From Burkholderiales bacterium (GTDB lineage Bacteria; Pseudomonadota; Gammaproteobacteria; Burkholderiales; Usitatibacteraceae): DNA of 55,944 nucleotides. The notes under the pieces were generated by a model. That model saw only the letters and a list, made by a program, of their open reading frames with translations. It had not been told where the DNA came from and ran no database searches. Where the stretch lies: NCBI GenBank assembly GCA_025359985.1, contig JANYDB010000031.1:1-55944 (forward strand). Reading direction: 5' to 3'. How positions within the stretch are numbered: position 1 is the first letter of the stretch; every line of letters begins with the position of its first letter. This document shows positions 17,026-26,083 of this stretch, one piece after another. The translations under genes and the position numbers were made by a program.

Positions 17026-18639
17026 ATGCTGCACATCGTCTGGCTCAAACGCGATCTTCGTTTAAATGACCACGCCCCGCTCGCTTTCGCCGCCTCTCGT
17101 GGGCCACTGCTTCTGCTTTATGTGGTGGAACCCGAGGTTTTTGAAGCGGCTGATTTCGCGCCACAGCATTGGGGCTTTATTCGTGAATCCCTGCTTGAGT
17201 TGCGAAATAGTCTGCAGCCATATCGGCTAAGCCTAGTGGTTCGTCATGGCGAAATGACCGCCGTTCTTACGGCACTCAAACATGAGCTCGGCAGTTACTC
17301 ATTGGTCAGCCATCAGGAAACCGGCAACGATATTACCTACCAGCGCGATCTTCGCGTCGGGGCGTGGTGTCGCGAACACAGCACACCGTGGCGGGAATTT
17401 AGACAGCACGGTGTCACCCGGGCGCTAAGCGATCGTAATCGTTGGGCGCAGCGATGGGACGCGCAAATGAGTGCGCCAATCATCGACGAACTGCCGCTGA
17501 CCGCTGCCTGCATCACGCTATCCGCACCATCAACACCTACGCAGCAAACAAAGGGCATCGAAGACTTGGACCTCATCGCCCCCTTAATCAATTTTCGCGA
17601 AGCCGATAAAGCCAACCGGCAACGCGGCGGGCGTTCTAGCGGTATCGATTTACTGCGCTCATTCCTGGATGATCGCGGCCAGAATTATCGTTCTGCCATG
17701 TCGTCACCGCTAAGCGCTGCCGACGAATGTTCGCGGCTTTCCGCTCACTTTGCCTACGGCACGGTCTCTATTCGCGAAGCAGCACATGCACTGTGGGCGA
17801 AACGTACTGCAGTGCTGGCCATGCCGTTAGCAGAGCGCCCTGCCAACCTGCTGTCTGCGCTCAAATCATTCGAAGCGCGCCTGCATTGGCATTGCCACTT
17901 TATGCAAAAACTGGAGAGTGAACCCGCGATCGAATTTTATAACGTGCATCGCGGATTTGACGGCGTCCGCAACGAAGGGGCACTGACAGCCGATGAAACC
18001 GCAAAATTTAGCGCCTGGAAAATGGGTGAAACCGGGTACCCGATGATCGATGCATGCATGAAGATGCTGCATGCCACGGGCTGGATCAATTTTCGGATGC
18101 GCGCCATGCTGGTCAGTTTTGCGTCATATGAATTATGGCTGCATTGGCGTCACACCGGCGTCTATCTCGCCACCCAATTTTTGGATTACGAACCCGGCAT
18201 TCATTATCCGCAGCTGCAAATGCAATCAGGCGTGACCGGCATTAACACCATTCGTATTTATAACCCGATCAAGCAGGCACGCGATCAAGACCCTGCCGGT
18301 ATTTTTGTACGTCGTTGGCTACCTGCATTGGATCGGGTGCCCCTTGAATATATCTTTGAGCCCTGGGCGATGCCGACAGCACTTCAAAACCATGTTGGCT
18401 GCATCATCGGCCAACACTACCCTGCACCGATTGTTGACCACGCGCTGTCGGCTAAATTCGCCCGCGACACCTTGTGGGCGCTGCGCAAAAAATCGAGCGT
18501 GCAGCAGGAAGCCCGAAAAGTTTATAACAAGCATGGCAGCCGCAATCCGGCGCGGGAAGGCCAACCCAAACGCATTAAATCAGCCGTGCATCCGCTCTCG
18601 CCACCAATCGATACGCAACTATCGTTCGGCTTTGAGTAA
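17026..18639 (+). CDS. Cryptochrome/photolyase family flavoprotein
   Basis: 537 residues. The N-terminal alpha/beta antenna domain begins HIVWLKRDLRLNDHAPL. The C-terminal FAD domain (from about residue 280) includes ARLHWHCHFMQKLE, YPMIDACMKMLHATGWINFRMRAM and RIYNPIKQARDQDPAGIFVRRWLP. Photolyases repair UV-induced pyrimidine dimers using blue light. Typical class I CPD photolyases carry a GNWQWxA segment before the TG; here the region reads YPQLQMQSGVTGINTIRI, so this belongs to a variant subgroup whose lesion or signalling role cannot be read from sequence. It stands alone, 99 nt after gpsA. Confidence 0.85.
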   Translation: MLHIVWLKRDLRLNDHAPLAFAASRGPLLLLYVVEPEVFEAADFAPQHWGFIRESLLELRNSLQPYRLSLVVRHGEMTAVLTALKHELGSYSLVSHQETGNDITYQRDLRVGAWCREHSTPWREFRQHGVTRALSDRNRWAQRWDAQMSAPIIDELPLTAACITLSAPSTPTQQTKGIEDLDLIAPLINFREADKANRQRGGRSSGIDLLRSFLDDRGQNYRSAMSSPLSAADECSRLSAHFAYGTVSIREAAHALWAKRTAVLAMPLAERPANLLSALKSFEARLHWHCHFMQKLESEPAIEFYNVHRGFDGVRNEGALTADETAKFSAWKMGETGYPMIDACMKMLHATGWINFRMRAMLVSFASYELWLHWRHTGVYLATQFLDYEPGIHYPQLQMQSGVTGINTIRIYNPIKQARDQDPAGIFVRRWLPALDRVPLEYIFEPWAMPTALQNHVGCIIGQHYPAPIVDHALSAKFARDTLWALRKKSSVQQEARKVYNKHGSRNPAREGQPKRIKSAVHPLSPPIDTQLSFGFE

Positions 18640-18662
18640 GCGCGAGCAATGGTTTCATCGCC

Positions 18663-18689
18663 AGCCACGCATCCACACAACGCGTGGCT
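18663..18689 (+). terminator. Hairpin after photolyase gene, possible weak terminator
   Basis: AGCCACGC (18663-18670) pairs with GCGTGGCT (18682-18689) across an 11-nt loop, 24 nt after the photolyase stop. The downstream sequence is AAAAATTAGATTTT, not a U-run, so terminator function is uncertain. Confidence 0.35.
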
Positions 18690-18778
18690 AAAAATTAGAT
18701 TTTCAGTGTGTTTAGCCGCACAGCAACATTCGCCGTACAATCTGCAAAATTGTTTTGTTCACCCAATGGAGAACCCTG

Positions 18779-19801
18779 ATGCCCGAGAAGCCTGCCGCCA
18801 AGAAAATTGCCGCATCCGCACCAAAAAAATCTACTGCATCCAAAGCGCCCAAAACTAAACGAAGCGCCGAGCAACGCATCGAAAACGCGGCGGCTGTGCT
18901 GGCAACTATTTCGGCTTCGCAAAAAGCCGAAGTCCTGATCGAGGCGCTGCCTTATATTCAGCGTTTTTGGGATAAAAATATCGTCGTCAAATATGGCGGC
19001 AATGCCATGATCGATAGCGCACTGCAGGAAGATTTTGCGGAAGACATCACGCTGCTCAAGCTAATCGGCATGAACCCGGTCGTGGTGCACGGCGGCGGCC
19101 CGCAGATCAATAGCCTGCTATCAAAAATTGGTAAAGAGGGCCAGTTCATTCAAGGCATGCGCGTTACCGATGACGAAACCCTTGATGTCGTTGAAATGGT
19201 GCTGGGCGGGTTGGTTAATCAGGAAATCGTAACCCTGATCAACAAGGCGGGCGGCAAAGCAGTGGGCTTGACTGGCAAGGATGGTAATTTTATTCATGCG
19301 CGACGAATGAGCATCGCTTCAAAAGAAGACAAGCGTAAAAAAATTGACATCGGCCTGGTGGGCGAAGTGGTCAAGATTGACACCGCGATTATTGATCTGC
19401 TGGATACCGAAGATTTTATTCCCGTGATCGCGCCACTGGGTGTGGATGAATTTGGCACCGCCTACAACATCAACGCGGATGTGGTCGCGGGCAAAATCGC
19501 GATTGCATTGCAAGCTGAAAAACTTATTTTGCTGACCAACACCAAAGGCGTACTCGATAAAAAAGGCAATATCCTAACCGGCCTCAATGCAACGATGGTG
19601 AACGCGCTCATTGCCAATGGCACCATTTCTGGCGGCATGATGCCCAAAGTTGAATGCGCACTCGATGCGGTCAAAAATGGGGTGAAGACCGCACACATTA
19701 TTGATGGCCGTGTCTCGCATGCCTTGTTGCTGGAGGTGCTTACGAGCGAAGGGGTTGGCACCCTGATTCGCGGCGCATCGGCGAACCGGGCGGGACGATA
19801 A
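18779..19801 (+). CDS. argB: Acetylglutamate kinase with Lys/Ala-rich N-terminal extension
   Basis: 340 residues. It phosphorylates N-acetylglutamate, the second step of arginine synthesis. Core motifs: [42 protein letters not shown] and [14 protein letters not shown]. Betaproteobacterial ArgB normally begins near the [16 protein letters not shown] segment; here about 50 residues precede it, starting [17 protein letters not shown] and rich in Lys, Ala, Ser and Pro like a histone-H1-type tail. GGAG before ATG 18779 supports this start, so the extension is probably translated. A cytoplasmic enzyme, often feedback-inhibited by arginine. Confidence 0.95.
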   Translation: MPEKPAAKKIAASAPKKSTASKAPKTKRSAEQRIENAAAVLATISASQKAEVLIEALPYIQRFWDKNIVVKYGGNAMIDSALQEDFAEDITLLKLIGMNPVVVHGGGPQINSLLSKIGKEGQFIQGMRVTDDETLDVVEMVLGGLVNQEIVTLINKAGGKAVGLTGKDGNFIHARRMSIASKEDKRKKIDIGLVGEVVKIDTAIIDLLDTEDFIPVIAPLGVDEFGTAYNINADVVAGKIAIALQAEKLILLTNTKGVLDKKGNILTGLNATMVNALIANGTISGGMMPKVECALDAVKNGVKTAHIIDGRVSHALLLEVLTSEGVGTLIRGASANRAGR

Positions 19802-19803
19802 GA

Positions 19804-19833
19804 TTATCTTTTTCTGTAGCGCCGTAAAGATAA
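19804..19833 (+). other. Inverted repeat after argB
   Basis: TTATCTTT (19804-19811) and AAAGATAA (19826-19833) form an 8-bp AT-rich stem just after the argB stop. No T-run follows. It may protect the transcript end; terminator function is weakly supported. Confidence 0.3.
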
Positions 19834-19939
19834 CGGTGAATGTGAAGGTAAAAGCCAATAGGAGGCCAGTCAATATGATTAACCAAACATGCCATACGCA
19901 ACACAAAAAATAGTCAAGGCACAATGACCTAATGACCCA

Positions 19940-20575
19940 ATGACTTTTACCACTTGGCTTACTTACTTTATCGCCACGCTCATTCTGTGCATTTCGCCCG
20001 GCCCCGGCGCACTCGCCAGCATGTCAGCCGGCATGAAATACGGCTGGGCGCGCGGCATGTGGAATTGTCTCGGCATGCAGGTCGCGATTATTTTGCACGC
20101 CACCATCATCGCGCTGGGGCTCGGCGCCGTGCTGATGGCGAGTGCAGATATTTTCACCGCCATGAAATGGTGTGGCGCGCTGTATCTGATTTATCTGGGC
20201 GTGCAAAAATGGCGCGAGAAACCGGTGTCATTCGCGACCATTGACGCCCATGCAAAATTCAAAGATACATCACGACGCGGTATTTTCATGCAAGGCTTCT
20301 GGGTCGATCTCACTAACCCCAAAGGGCTAATATTTTTGTTGGCCGTGTTGCCACAGTTTGTTGATCCCGCCAGACCTACCGCCCTGCAATACATTATTCT
20401 CACGGCAACACTGGTCGTGACCGATCTTATCGTTATGGCCTGCTATACCGGGCTCGCATCAAAGGTGTTGCGGCTATTAAAAAAACCAAGCCAGATGAAA
20501 ATGACCAATCGTATTTTAGGCAGCCTGTTCATCACAGCAGGCGGCGCTTTGGCGGTATTTAGGCGCGGCAGTTAG
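19940..20575 (+). CDS. LysE/RhtB family amino-acid exporter
   Basis: 211 residues, the usual LysE/RhtB size, with about six membrane segments: LTYFIATLILCISPGPGAL (carrying the family signature near the N-terminus), QVAIILHATIIALGLGAVL, MKWCGALYLIYLGVQKW, GLIFLLAVLPQFV and others. It probably exports amino acids such as homoserine, threonine or a similar compound; the substrate cannot be read from sequence. ATG 19940 is the third of three ATGs in an 8-bp repeat (19924, 19932, 19940), the first two out of frame with it. No Shine-Dalgarno is evident. Confidence 0.9.
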   Translation: MTFTTWLTYFIATLILCISPGPGALASMSAGMKYGWARGMWNCLGMQVAIILHATIIALGLGAVLMASADIFTAMKWCGALYLIYLGVQKWREKPVSFATIDAHAKFKDTSRRGIFMQGFWVDLTNPKGLIFLLAVLPQFVDPARPTALQYIILTATLVVTDLIVMACYTGLASKVLRLLKKPSQMKMTNRILGSLFITAGGALAVFRRGS

Positions 20576-20586
20576 CGATAAATTTA

Positions 20587-20614
20587 TTGACACGACGCCA
20601 TGAAACTCTAATAT
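20587..20614 (+). promoter_or_regulatory. Orphan sigma-70-like promoter
   Basis: TTGACA (20587-20592), a 16-bp spacer and TAATAT (20609-20614) form a near-consensus promoter pointing into the intergenic region, where no convincing protein gene follows. It may drive a small RNA or be fortuitous. Confidence 0.4.
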
Positions 20615-20823
20615 CGACGGGTGTTTCCAGCCATTTTGGCTCCAACACGCCGCCCTTTATAGAGTCTATAAAATAGCACATGGCCTGAGTTGTCAGCACT
20701 CCGTTTGCGCTGTTGTACAGAAGACGCCATTTGAAAGACGTAACTTTAGACCGTAATCACACAAAGGGAATGGCTATGCACTGCGCCTCCCGAATAGGCA
20801 TCATGATTTTCAGAATCAAAAGT

Positions 20824-20880
20824 GGTCAGCGACATATTTTTTCGCCAGCTCAGAATAATCGTCGCTTACCTCGTTTATTC
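20824..20880. repeat. Palindromic element, copy A
   Basis: GGTCAGCGAC (20824-20833) pairs with GTCGCTTACC (20861-20870) at 9 of 10 positions, enclosing a T-run and CTCA, then CGTTTATTC. The same arrangement occurs at 55384-55450 (copy B), so this looks like a dispersed intergenic repeat. Confidence 0.55.
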
Positions 20881-20926
20881 CCAGCGCCAACACAGCCAAC
20901 GCAGCCCCGCCACCCTTGACGCAGTG

Positions 20927-21412
20927 TCAAGCAGCAGGAATTCGCAACATTTGTCCAGGGTAAATCTTGTCTGGATCTGACAGCATCGGTTTGTTCGCTT
21001 CGAAAATTTTCATGTAGGCATTAGCATCGCCGTACTCTTCTTTGGCGATCTTGGAAAGCGTATCTCCCGACTTGACGGCGCGTAATTTTGACGTGACGCC
21101 CGACCCTGCAACGACTGTCATGAGATCGTCGACCTTGGCAACGCCGCTCACGTTTCCGCAGCAAAGCACGATCTTTTCTTTGGTCGCCTGATCCACCGCA
21201 ACCCCGCTTACCGTTGCTGTCTCGGTGCTACCGTCATACTTTACAGATAGCCCTGCGGCCATAAGATTCTGCGAGCCGATGTATGTCTCGATCGCGTCGC
21301 CGGCGGTGATGTTTAACGCCACAAGATCCGGTTGTGTAGGCGCGGCGGTCGCGGCGGGTGCACGGTTGAACAATTTTTCGCCCGCTTCTCTTATAAAGCT
21401 GATAAGACTCAT
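20927..21412 (-). CDS. kbp: BON-LysM protein, Kbp/YgaU-like
   Basis: 161 residues. The N-terminus FIREAGEKLFNRA, a BON domain (about residues 40-100, VSGVAVDQATKEKIVL, GVAKVDDLMTV) and a C-terminal LysM domain (about 108-160, VKSGDTLSKIAKEEYGDAN, LSDPDKIYPGQMLRIP) match E. coli Kbp/YgaU, a small cytoplasmic potassium-binding protein of about 149 residues. No signal peptide is present, in agreement with that family. It differs in a short Ala/Pro linker and a CC pair (IVLCCGNV). Convergent with the LysE-type gene; upstream is a CBS-domain gene in the same orientation. Confidence 0.88.
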   Translation of the reverse strand: MSLISFIREAGEKLFNRAPAATAAPTQPDLVALNITAGDAIETYIGSQNLMAAGLSVKYDGSTETATVSGVAVDQATKEKIVLCCGNVSGVAKVDDLMTVVAGSGVTSKLRAVKSGDTLSKIAKEEYGDANAYMKIFEANKPMLSDPDKIYPGQMLRIPAA

Positions 21413-21497
21413 CGTTTTCCTCTTTTGGGTTGTGCGCGTACGACTGCGTGTCGCGCGGGTTTGATAATGGCAAATCCGAATGCAGAATTAATTTGAC

Positions 21498-21917
21498 TCA
21501 GGCAGGTTGCGATATTTCCGCGAGTGCTTCACCAGCAACAGCAACATCAGAAACTTCCACAGCAAAATCGCCCAGCGCAACAATGCCGACGAGTCTTTTT
21601 TCAGCATTCACAACGGGCAAACGCCGAATCTGGTGCTCGCTCATGCGCGCGGCGGCTTCGGCGACTGAATCATCCTCAAAGGCCCAGATAACGCCATCTG
21701 ACATGATGTCCCGCACTTTTGTACTGCCATCTTTGCCCGCAGCGACGGCACGAATCACGATGTCGCGGTCAGAAATTGTACCGATCATGCGGTCATTTTC
21801 ACCCACAGGCATCATGCCGAAATCGCCGTTAAGCATTTGCTGAGCAGCTTCCCTGATCGTGCTATCGGGACCGATAACCTGAACGTCTCGGCTCATTACA
21901 TTTTTAATTGTTTGCAT
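21498..21917 (-). CDS. Tandem CBS-domain protein
   Basis: 139 residues made of two CBS motifs: NVMSRDVQVIGPDSTIREAAQQM with RMIGTISDRDIVIRA, and RDIMSDGVIWAFEDDSVAEAAARM with RLPVVNAEKRLVGIVALGDFAV. Stand-alone CBS pairs bind adenine nucleotides and often act as stress or energy sensors. The start MQTIKNVMSRDV at 21917 is preceded by GGGAAAT. The end is an Ala-rich tail. The partner enzyme is unknown. Confidence 0.88.
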   Translation of the reverse strand: MQTIKNVMSRDVQVIGPDSTIREAAQQMLNGDFGMMPVGENDRMIGTISDRDIVIRAVAAGKDGSTKVRDIMSDGVIWAFEDDSVAEAAARMSEHQIRRLPVVNAEKRLVGIVALGDFAVEVSDVAVAGEALAEISQPA

Positions 21918-22316
21918 ATTATTTCCCTTTTCAGAGCATCAATAAAATTATCCAAATTGAGCCGTTGCAAAGTGACATCACTTAGCTCCATGGCACAGCC
22001 ACAACTCTTTCCTGTCGGCCACTGCGTTGTTTAATTTGGGACGCACGTTGAATTGACGACCACCATCACCGAGCGAATCTGCCGCAATAAAGTAATCATG
22101 TCCGTGCCCGAGCAGTTCGTCTGTGCGCCATCGTACATTTGCCTTCTCTTCGTTGCTCGCATTGCATCTTCAAGGAACAACGTGAGGACAAAATCAAAGC
22201 GGGCAGCGACAATAATTTTGCGCTATCAAGACCACATGCTCTGTCGCCCGCGCATCCAACTCGATAACGTTCCGCTTCACATCGCCTAGCGGGGCCACAA
22301 CCGCGAGGCTTGCTTC
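21918..22316. other. Gap upstream of the large secreted-enzyme-like ORF
   Basis: 399 bp with no recognised gene. A TTG-initiated open frame from 22053 is in phase with the following ORF but ends at a TAG (22287-22289), and its translation shows no signal peptide or family similarity. This is where the missing 5' end of the downstream gene would be expected. Confidence 0.45.
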
Positions 22317-24767
22317 GTGGGTATTGAAGACTACCAAAGTTATCTGTATTGGTTAGTGGTAGCGTTTAGAGTCAGCACGTTAAACACGATTGCGTTACAA
22401 GTCAAACTTGGGATTGATGGTTGGTTGCTCTTACGACCAAGAGCACCGCTGAGTGTTGGCGACTTAAGTCAATTCTTGGATGTGTCCGGCGATCGGATAT
22501 TGTCGCGTCGTTACCTTGGCTATGAGACGGAGAAGATTGGAAAAATTGTTCCAGAACAAGTTTATAAGGAAGACATCCTCAAACTCAACGGCTGGATGAT
22601 GAGCGGGGTGATTCGCGAAGACGATACCGCGAGCATTACCGGCGCCATCATCGGCGGGCCACCCAATGAGCCTGGTGTGTTACGTGCCAACCGGTTCTGC
22701 AATCACTTCTTTGACCCAGTCAACATACGCAGCTTCGACAACGCTGACCCCAGCCCCAGCCGGGGTTTTTCCGGATTTTGTTTTGGCCAGCGGGTCAAAG
22801 ACGCCCCGCAATGGGCGCTGGGGTCTGATAGCCCGTTTGCCGCCTCACCGCAAGACCTTGCCAACCGGCTCAACCACTTCACGATACGCGATGCGCGCGA
22901 GTACCAGTGGCGAGCATTGACATTGAAGACAGCCGACTTCACCGACGCCCAGCACCCTGATATCGCATCCGGCGAAGACAACCGCAAAGCCTACTGGGCT
23001 TCTACCTTCCGTACGGTGGGGCATGTCATTCATTTGTTGCAGGATATGGCACAGCCGCAGCATACGCGCAATGTGGGACATGCACCGCTTCATACGACAT
23101 CTGGTTATGAGGGGTATATCAATGCGCGGGTGTTGGGTGAAAGCGTCATTATTTTTCAGGCCGCAAGCGTCCAAGCAGCCGTTACCGATATGCCGCCACT
23201 CAATTTTGGCGGTTATCCGATCCCGCGCTTCAAGCGCTTTAGTGATTATTGGAGCTCGCGCTTGGGGGGCGCAGGAATGGATGCAGGGCTGGCGGACTAC
23301 AGCAATCGCGGCTTTTTGACGCTGGGTAGCGACTTGAGTGACTCGCCTGTGTATACACGGCCGCCGCGTGACGAGAATGCTTATACCAAAATCGCCACGC
23401 CCATAGTGGGCGATTACACAATTTCACATTTGACCATTGCGGTGCCTGATGATCTGGTGGGTAATAGTGCGCCGATCAAGATGACGACTGAAAGTGTTTT
23501 GAGTAATTTGAATTTGGCAGACAGCCTGCCTCCGCTCGAAGATCGCTACATTGCGCAGCGTGCTGTTTATGAAGATCAAGCGAGCCTCTTGATTCCCCGT
23601 GCTGTCGGTTACTCAGCGGGCCTGATTGATTATTTTTTTCGTGGTCGGCTGGAAATCACGCCACCTGACGATGGCTTGATCAGCTTGGTGGATCATGCTG
23701 ATTTCGCTGGTGTCGATGCCCCTTCGACCAATGCTGGCCAAGGCTTCAACGGCTTCAAGACGATCAAGGTCAACGTGCGCAATACGACGCCTGATATCGC
23801 CGCGCCGAATGGTGTAGCCAAACAGAATATGGTCGGCGGCAAGCTCGTGGCGGTGCTTAAATTCCATCGTAATTTGAGTTACAGCGACGATCTTGCAAAG
23901 GAGCCTACCAATGGATCGAATGTCGAGATTAACCGTTCTGATATTGAAGAGATCGTTGTCAGCAATCGCGTCAAGGATGAAAACGGAAACGCTGTCCCGA
24001 GCATGACTTTGAACACGACGTCACCCGCAAAGCTCCTCTATTTCGAGTTTGACAAGCAACTACCCATCAACGCAACCGACGTTTATCTGCAGGTGGTTTA
24101 TCGTGGCGCTCTGGGTGACGAAGAGGACGCGGTTGCTGTCGAAACAATCCACCTGTCTGAGCCGACGCACCTGTCCTATATGAATTCGAGTGATTACACC
24201 TCGATTAACAATGCGGTGTATACGCTTGCAGAAGTCAATGGTGATGGCATTCCCGCCGGCGGCACCGAGACAGGGCAGCAGCTGCGCGACCATGTTCAAC
24301 CCAGATCTTGTATCGACAGCACAACCAACCTGCTGCGGGAAGCTTGTGTACCGTCTTTTGACAACAATTTTGTGTTGAAAACCACCGACACCGCATCAAC
24401 AAACACGACACGTATCAAGCTGAAGCTACCCAAGAGCAAAACCTACCACCGCCTGGCAATGCTTACGCCGATCGACAAGCCCGCCAAATTCGATTTTGTC
24501 AATAACGACTGTGTGCCTACGCTTACCTATGATCAGCAAGGGCGTACTGTGCAAGTCTGGTATGACCCATTGGGCAGGGCCCACTCCACGGTGACCAATT
24601 ACCCTGACCCAGTTCGTGGCGTTTACGGGGTTATCACCGCCTGTGTAAACCAAGGTGACGCCCAAGCTGCAAATGGCAGTGCGAAACGGATTGACAAAAT
24701 GTCGCCGTTGACCGGCGATAATGCTAAGCCCTTGCCGCTCGCGGATTTTTATTTTGGCGCGCCTTGA
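22317..24767 (+). pseudogene. Phospholipase C/P1-nuclease-like exoprotein gene, probably lacking its 5' end
   Basis: 816 codons. The region around residues 235-265 reads GHVIHLLQDMAQPQHTRN, a histidine/aspartate pattern like the zinc-binding helix of the zinc-dependent phospholipase C/S1-P1 nuclease fold, and NHFFDP and GWMMSGVIREDD occur in similar large secreted proteins. These normally begin with a signal peptide and an N-terminal zinc-ligand segment. Here the first good match (VAFRVSTLNTIALQVKLGID) comes within 40 codons of a weak GTG, with a TAG ten codons before it and no signal sequence in any frame read. The C-terminal half has beta-rich, Thr/Asn/Asp-containing sequence typical of exoproteins. 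If intact it would be a T2SS-type substrate. The 5' loss is inferred. Confidence 0.55.
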
Positions 24768-25068
24768 AATATGGCGGCTGCAGCCCTCTATGTTGCTTCA
24801 AGGTGATGCCTCTGCACCATACAGCCACTGCCTGAAACACCCCACCAATCAAGGCGTTTGGGGCAATCATTTTTTTGCACTGAACAATTGTTGCGCAAAA
24901 AATCCCGTTATACGGCTCGTCGCTATTGCTATGGCTGCCTGCAGAGCCGCCTGCATGGCTGCTTGCTCTCATCGGCGCGGCGTGATGCGCCGGGAAAGGT
25001 GTAAGCCTGCGGGTGTTTGATTGTGCCGCTGAGAAGTGCGATAAGCGAGAGCGATACAAATCAACAAG

Positions 25069-25104
25069 TTGCAATGGATATTGCAACGGACATTGCAACA
25101 GACG
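25069..25104 (+). repeat. 12-bp tandem repeat, three copies
   Basis: TTGCAATGGATA, TTGCAACGGACA and TTGCAACAGACG lie head to tail. Differences are single-base substitutions. Confidence 0.6.
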
Positions 25105-25212
25105 AAGGGCAATAATTTCATCTGGGTGCTTTAATCAGAATTACGTTGAGTGTCCCGGCATCTCATGTGTCCCAGTATTCCAAGTATCCAACGTGCCCCA
25201 AGCCCCTCAATT

Positions 25213-25494
25213 ATGAAGACAATAAAAATACGCGGACGCCAATTGCATCAGCATGGCTTGCCACTTAACTGTGTGCCGCTGGTTACGCGCACGAAAGCGT
25301 TGTTGCTAGCCGAGTTGGCGGCCATATTGCCAAAACATCCGGATGTGATTGAGCGGCGTGTTGATTTTTTTGAAGATATTCATGACGATCAACAAGTTGC
25401 TGCCACGGCCATGGCCATTCGCCATGTTGCAGAGCAGATTCCAGGCGCTTTTATTGGGGGCCATTTTATGGCCATTAATTCGACAAAATCGTAA
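25213..25494 (+). pseudogene. aroD: aroD (type I 3-dehydroquinate dehydratase) 5' relic
   Basis: The frame from ATG 25213 starts MKTIKIRG and runs through LPLNCVPLVTRTKALLLAELAAILPKHPDVIERRVDFFED to ATAMAIRHVAEQIPG. This follows the N-terminal third of type I dehydroquinases, where the expected pattern is PLVGRT..ALLAELA...PDxIEWRxDFFE; the usual Trp is Arg here. Similarity stops near 25442, where LIFTRRS and the rest of the barrel (including the Schiff-base lysine) should follow, and the frame ends at 25494. The full enzyme has about 250 residues, so this is a truncated remnant. Best explained by deletion or insertion in this locus. Confidence 0.65.
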
Positions 25495-25530
25495 GTGCTT
25501 GAGTTACAGCGAAAAACAAAATATCATTGG

Positions 25531-25575
25531 TAACTATTGGAATACAAAGCGAATTTTTCGATAACTATTGGAATA
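25531..25575 (+). repeat. 14-bp direct repeat next to tRNA-Thr fragment
   Basis: TAACTATTGGAATA occurs at 25531-25544 and again at 25562-25575, with starts 31 bp apart, ending 24 bp before the tRNA-Thr fragment. Position and size resemble arm-type recombinase sites of integrative elements; this is inference. Confidence 0.5.
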
Positions 25576-25598
25576 AGGTATATAGAAACCCATCTTTC

Positions 25599-25649
25599 AA
25601 CCGCCTTGTAAGCGGTAGGTCGTCTGTTCAATCCAGACTGTGGGCACCA
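25599..25649 (+). pseudogene. tRNA-Thr(UGU) 3' half
   Basis: The sequence folds as a tRNA from position 27 onward: anticodon stem ACCGC/GCGGT, loop CTTGTAA (anticodon TGT), variable AGGTC, T-stem GTCTG/CAGAC around TTCAATC, acceptor strand TGTGGGC, then ACCA. The 26 bases upstream contain no D-arm and no GCCCACA acceptor partner, so the 5' half is missing. Such 3' halves are typical scars of integration by tyrosine recombinases. Confidence 0.8.
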
Positions 25650-26083
25650 TCTCATTTCAATAAATCAACAATTGTCGAATCGTATTATTCGTTGGCCTAT
25701 TGAAGTCGGTCTCCTGACGCGGACAAATGATGCTTGGCTAGATATTTTTACCCTATCTCTACCATGTGGGCGTTATTGTGGCCAACAAGATCTCTGCCAG
25801 TACGACGCGCAGCCGACGCAGTGGCACATTGGACTCATCAAATTCCGTTTCGTTAACGAGCAGTTGATAGTGCCAGCTGTGTGACGATTAGGTATTGCAT
25901 GACTTTGCCATGAAGGTGCTGCCACAATACGAGCCAGATGATTCGCCCCCTAGCGCTACTCCAATTAAGTAAATAAAAAAGCAGGCATCGCAAAGCACCA
26001 AACTCCTTCTGCGCTCAAGCTTGTGCGAATCCGAAACGGCATGATTCAATAGTGGCCGGTTGAGCCGGCGAGTGGTGAAATAG

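Larger units (their letters stand above)
20576..20926. other. Intergenic region with promoter-like sites and palindromes
   Basis: 351 bp between the LysE-family and LysM genes, which converge. It holds a good sigma-70 promoter match (20587-20614), a 17-bp palindrome (20656-20672), copy A of a palindromic element (20824-20880) and a short CTTGAC/GTCAAG hairpin by the LysM-gene stop. Small open frames here have no conserved features, so no protein gene is called. Confidence 0.5.

Noticed and set aside
20713-20919. 68-codon open frame in the LysE-LysM gap
   Set aside because: Arg/Pro-rich with no motif, and it runs through the palindromic element. Better explained as non-coding.
24721-25216. 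Cys/Arg-rich small frames after the exoprotein gene
   Set aside because: Frames on both strands overlap each other, arise from short repeats (GCCTGC, TTGCAAC) and show no start signals.
25672-25884. 70-codon frame after the tRNA-Thr fragment
   Set aside because: TTG start without a ribosome-binding site, no recognised motif, and inside the eroded region.
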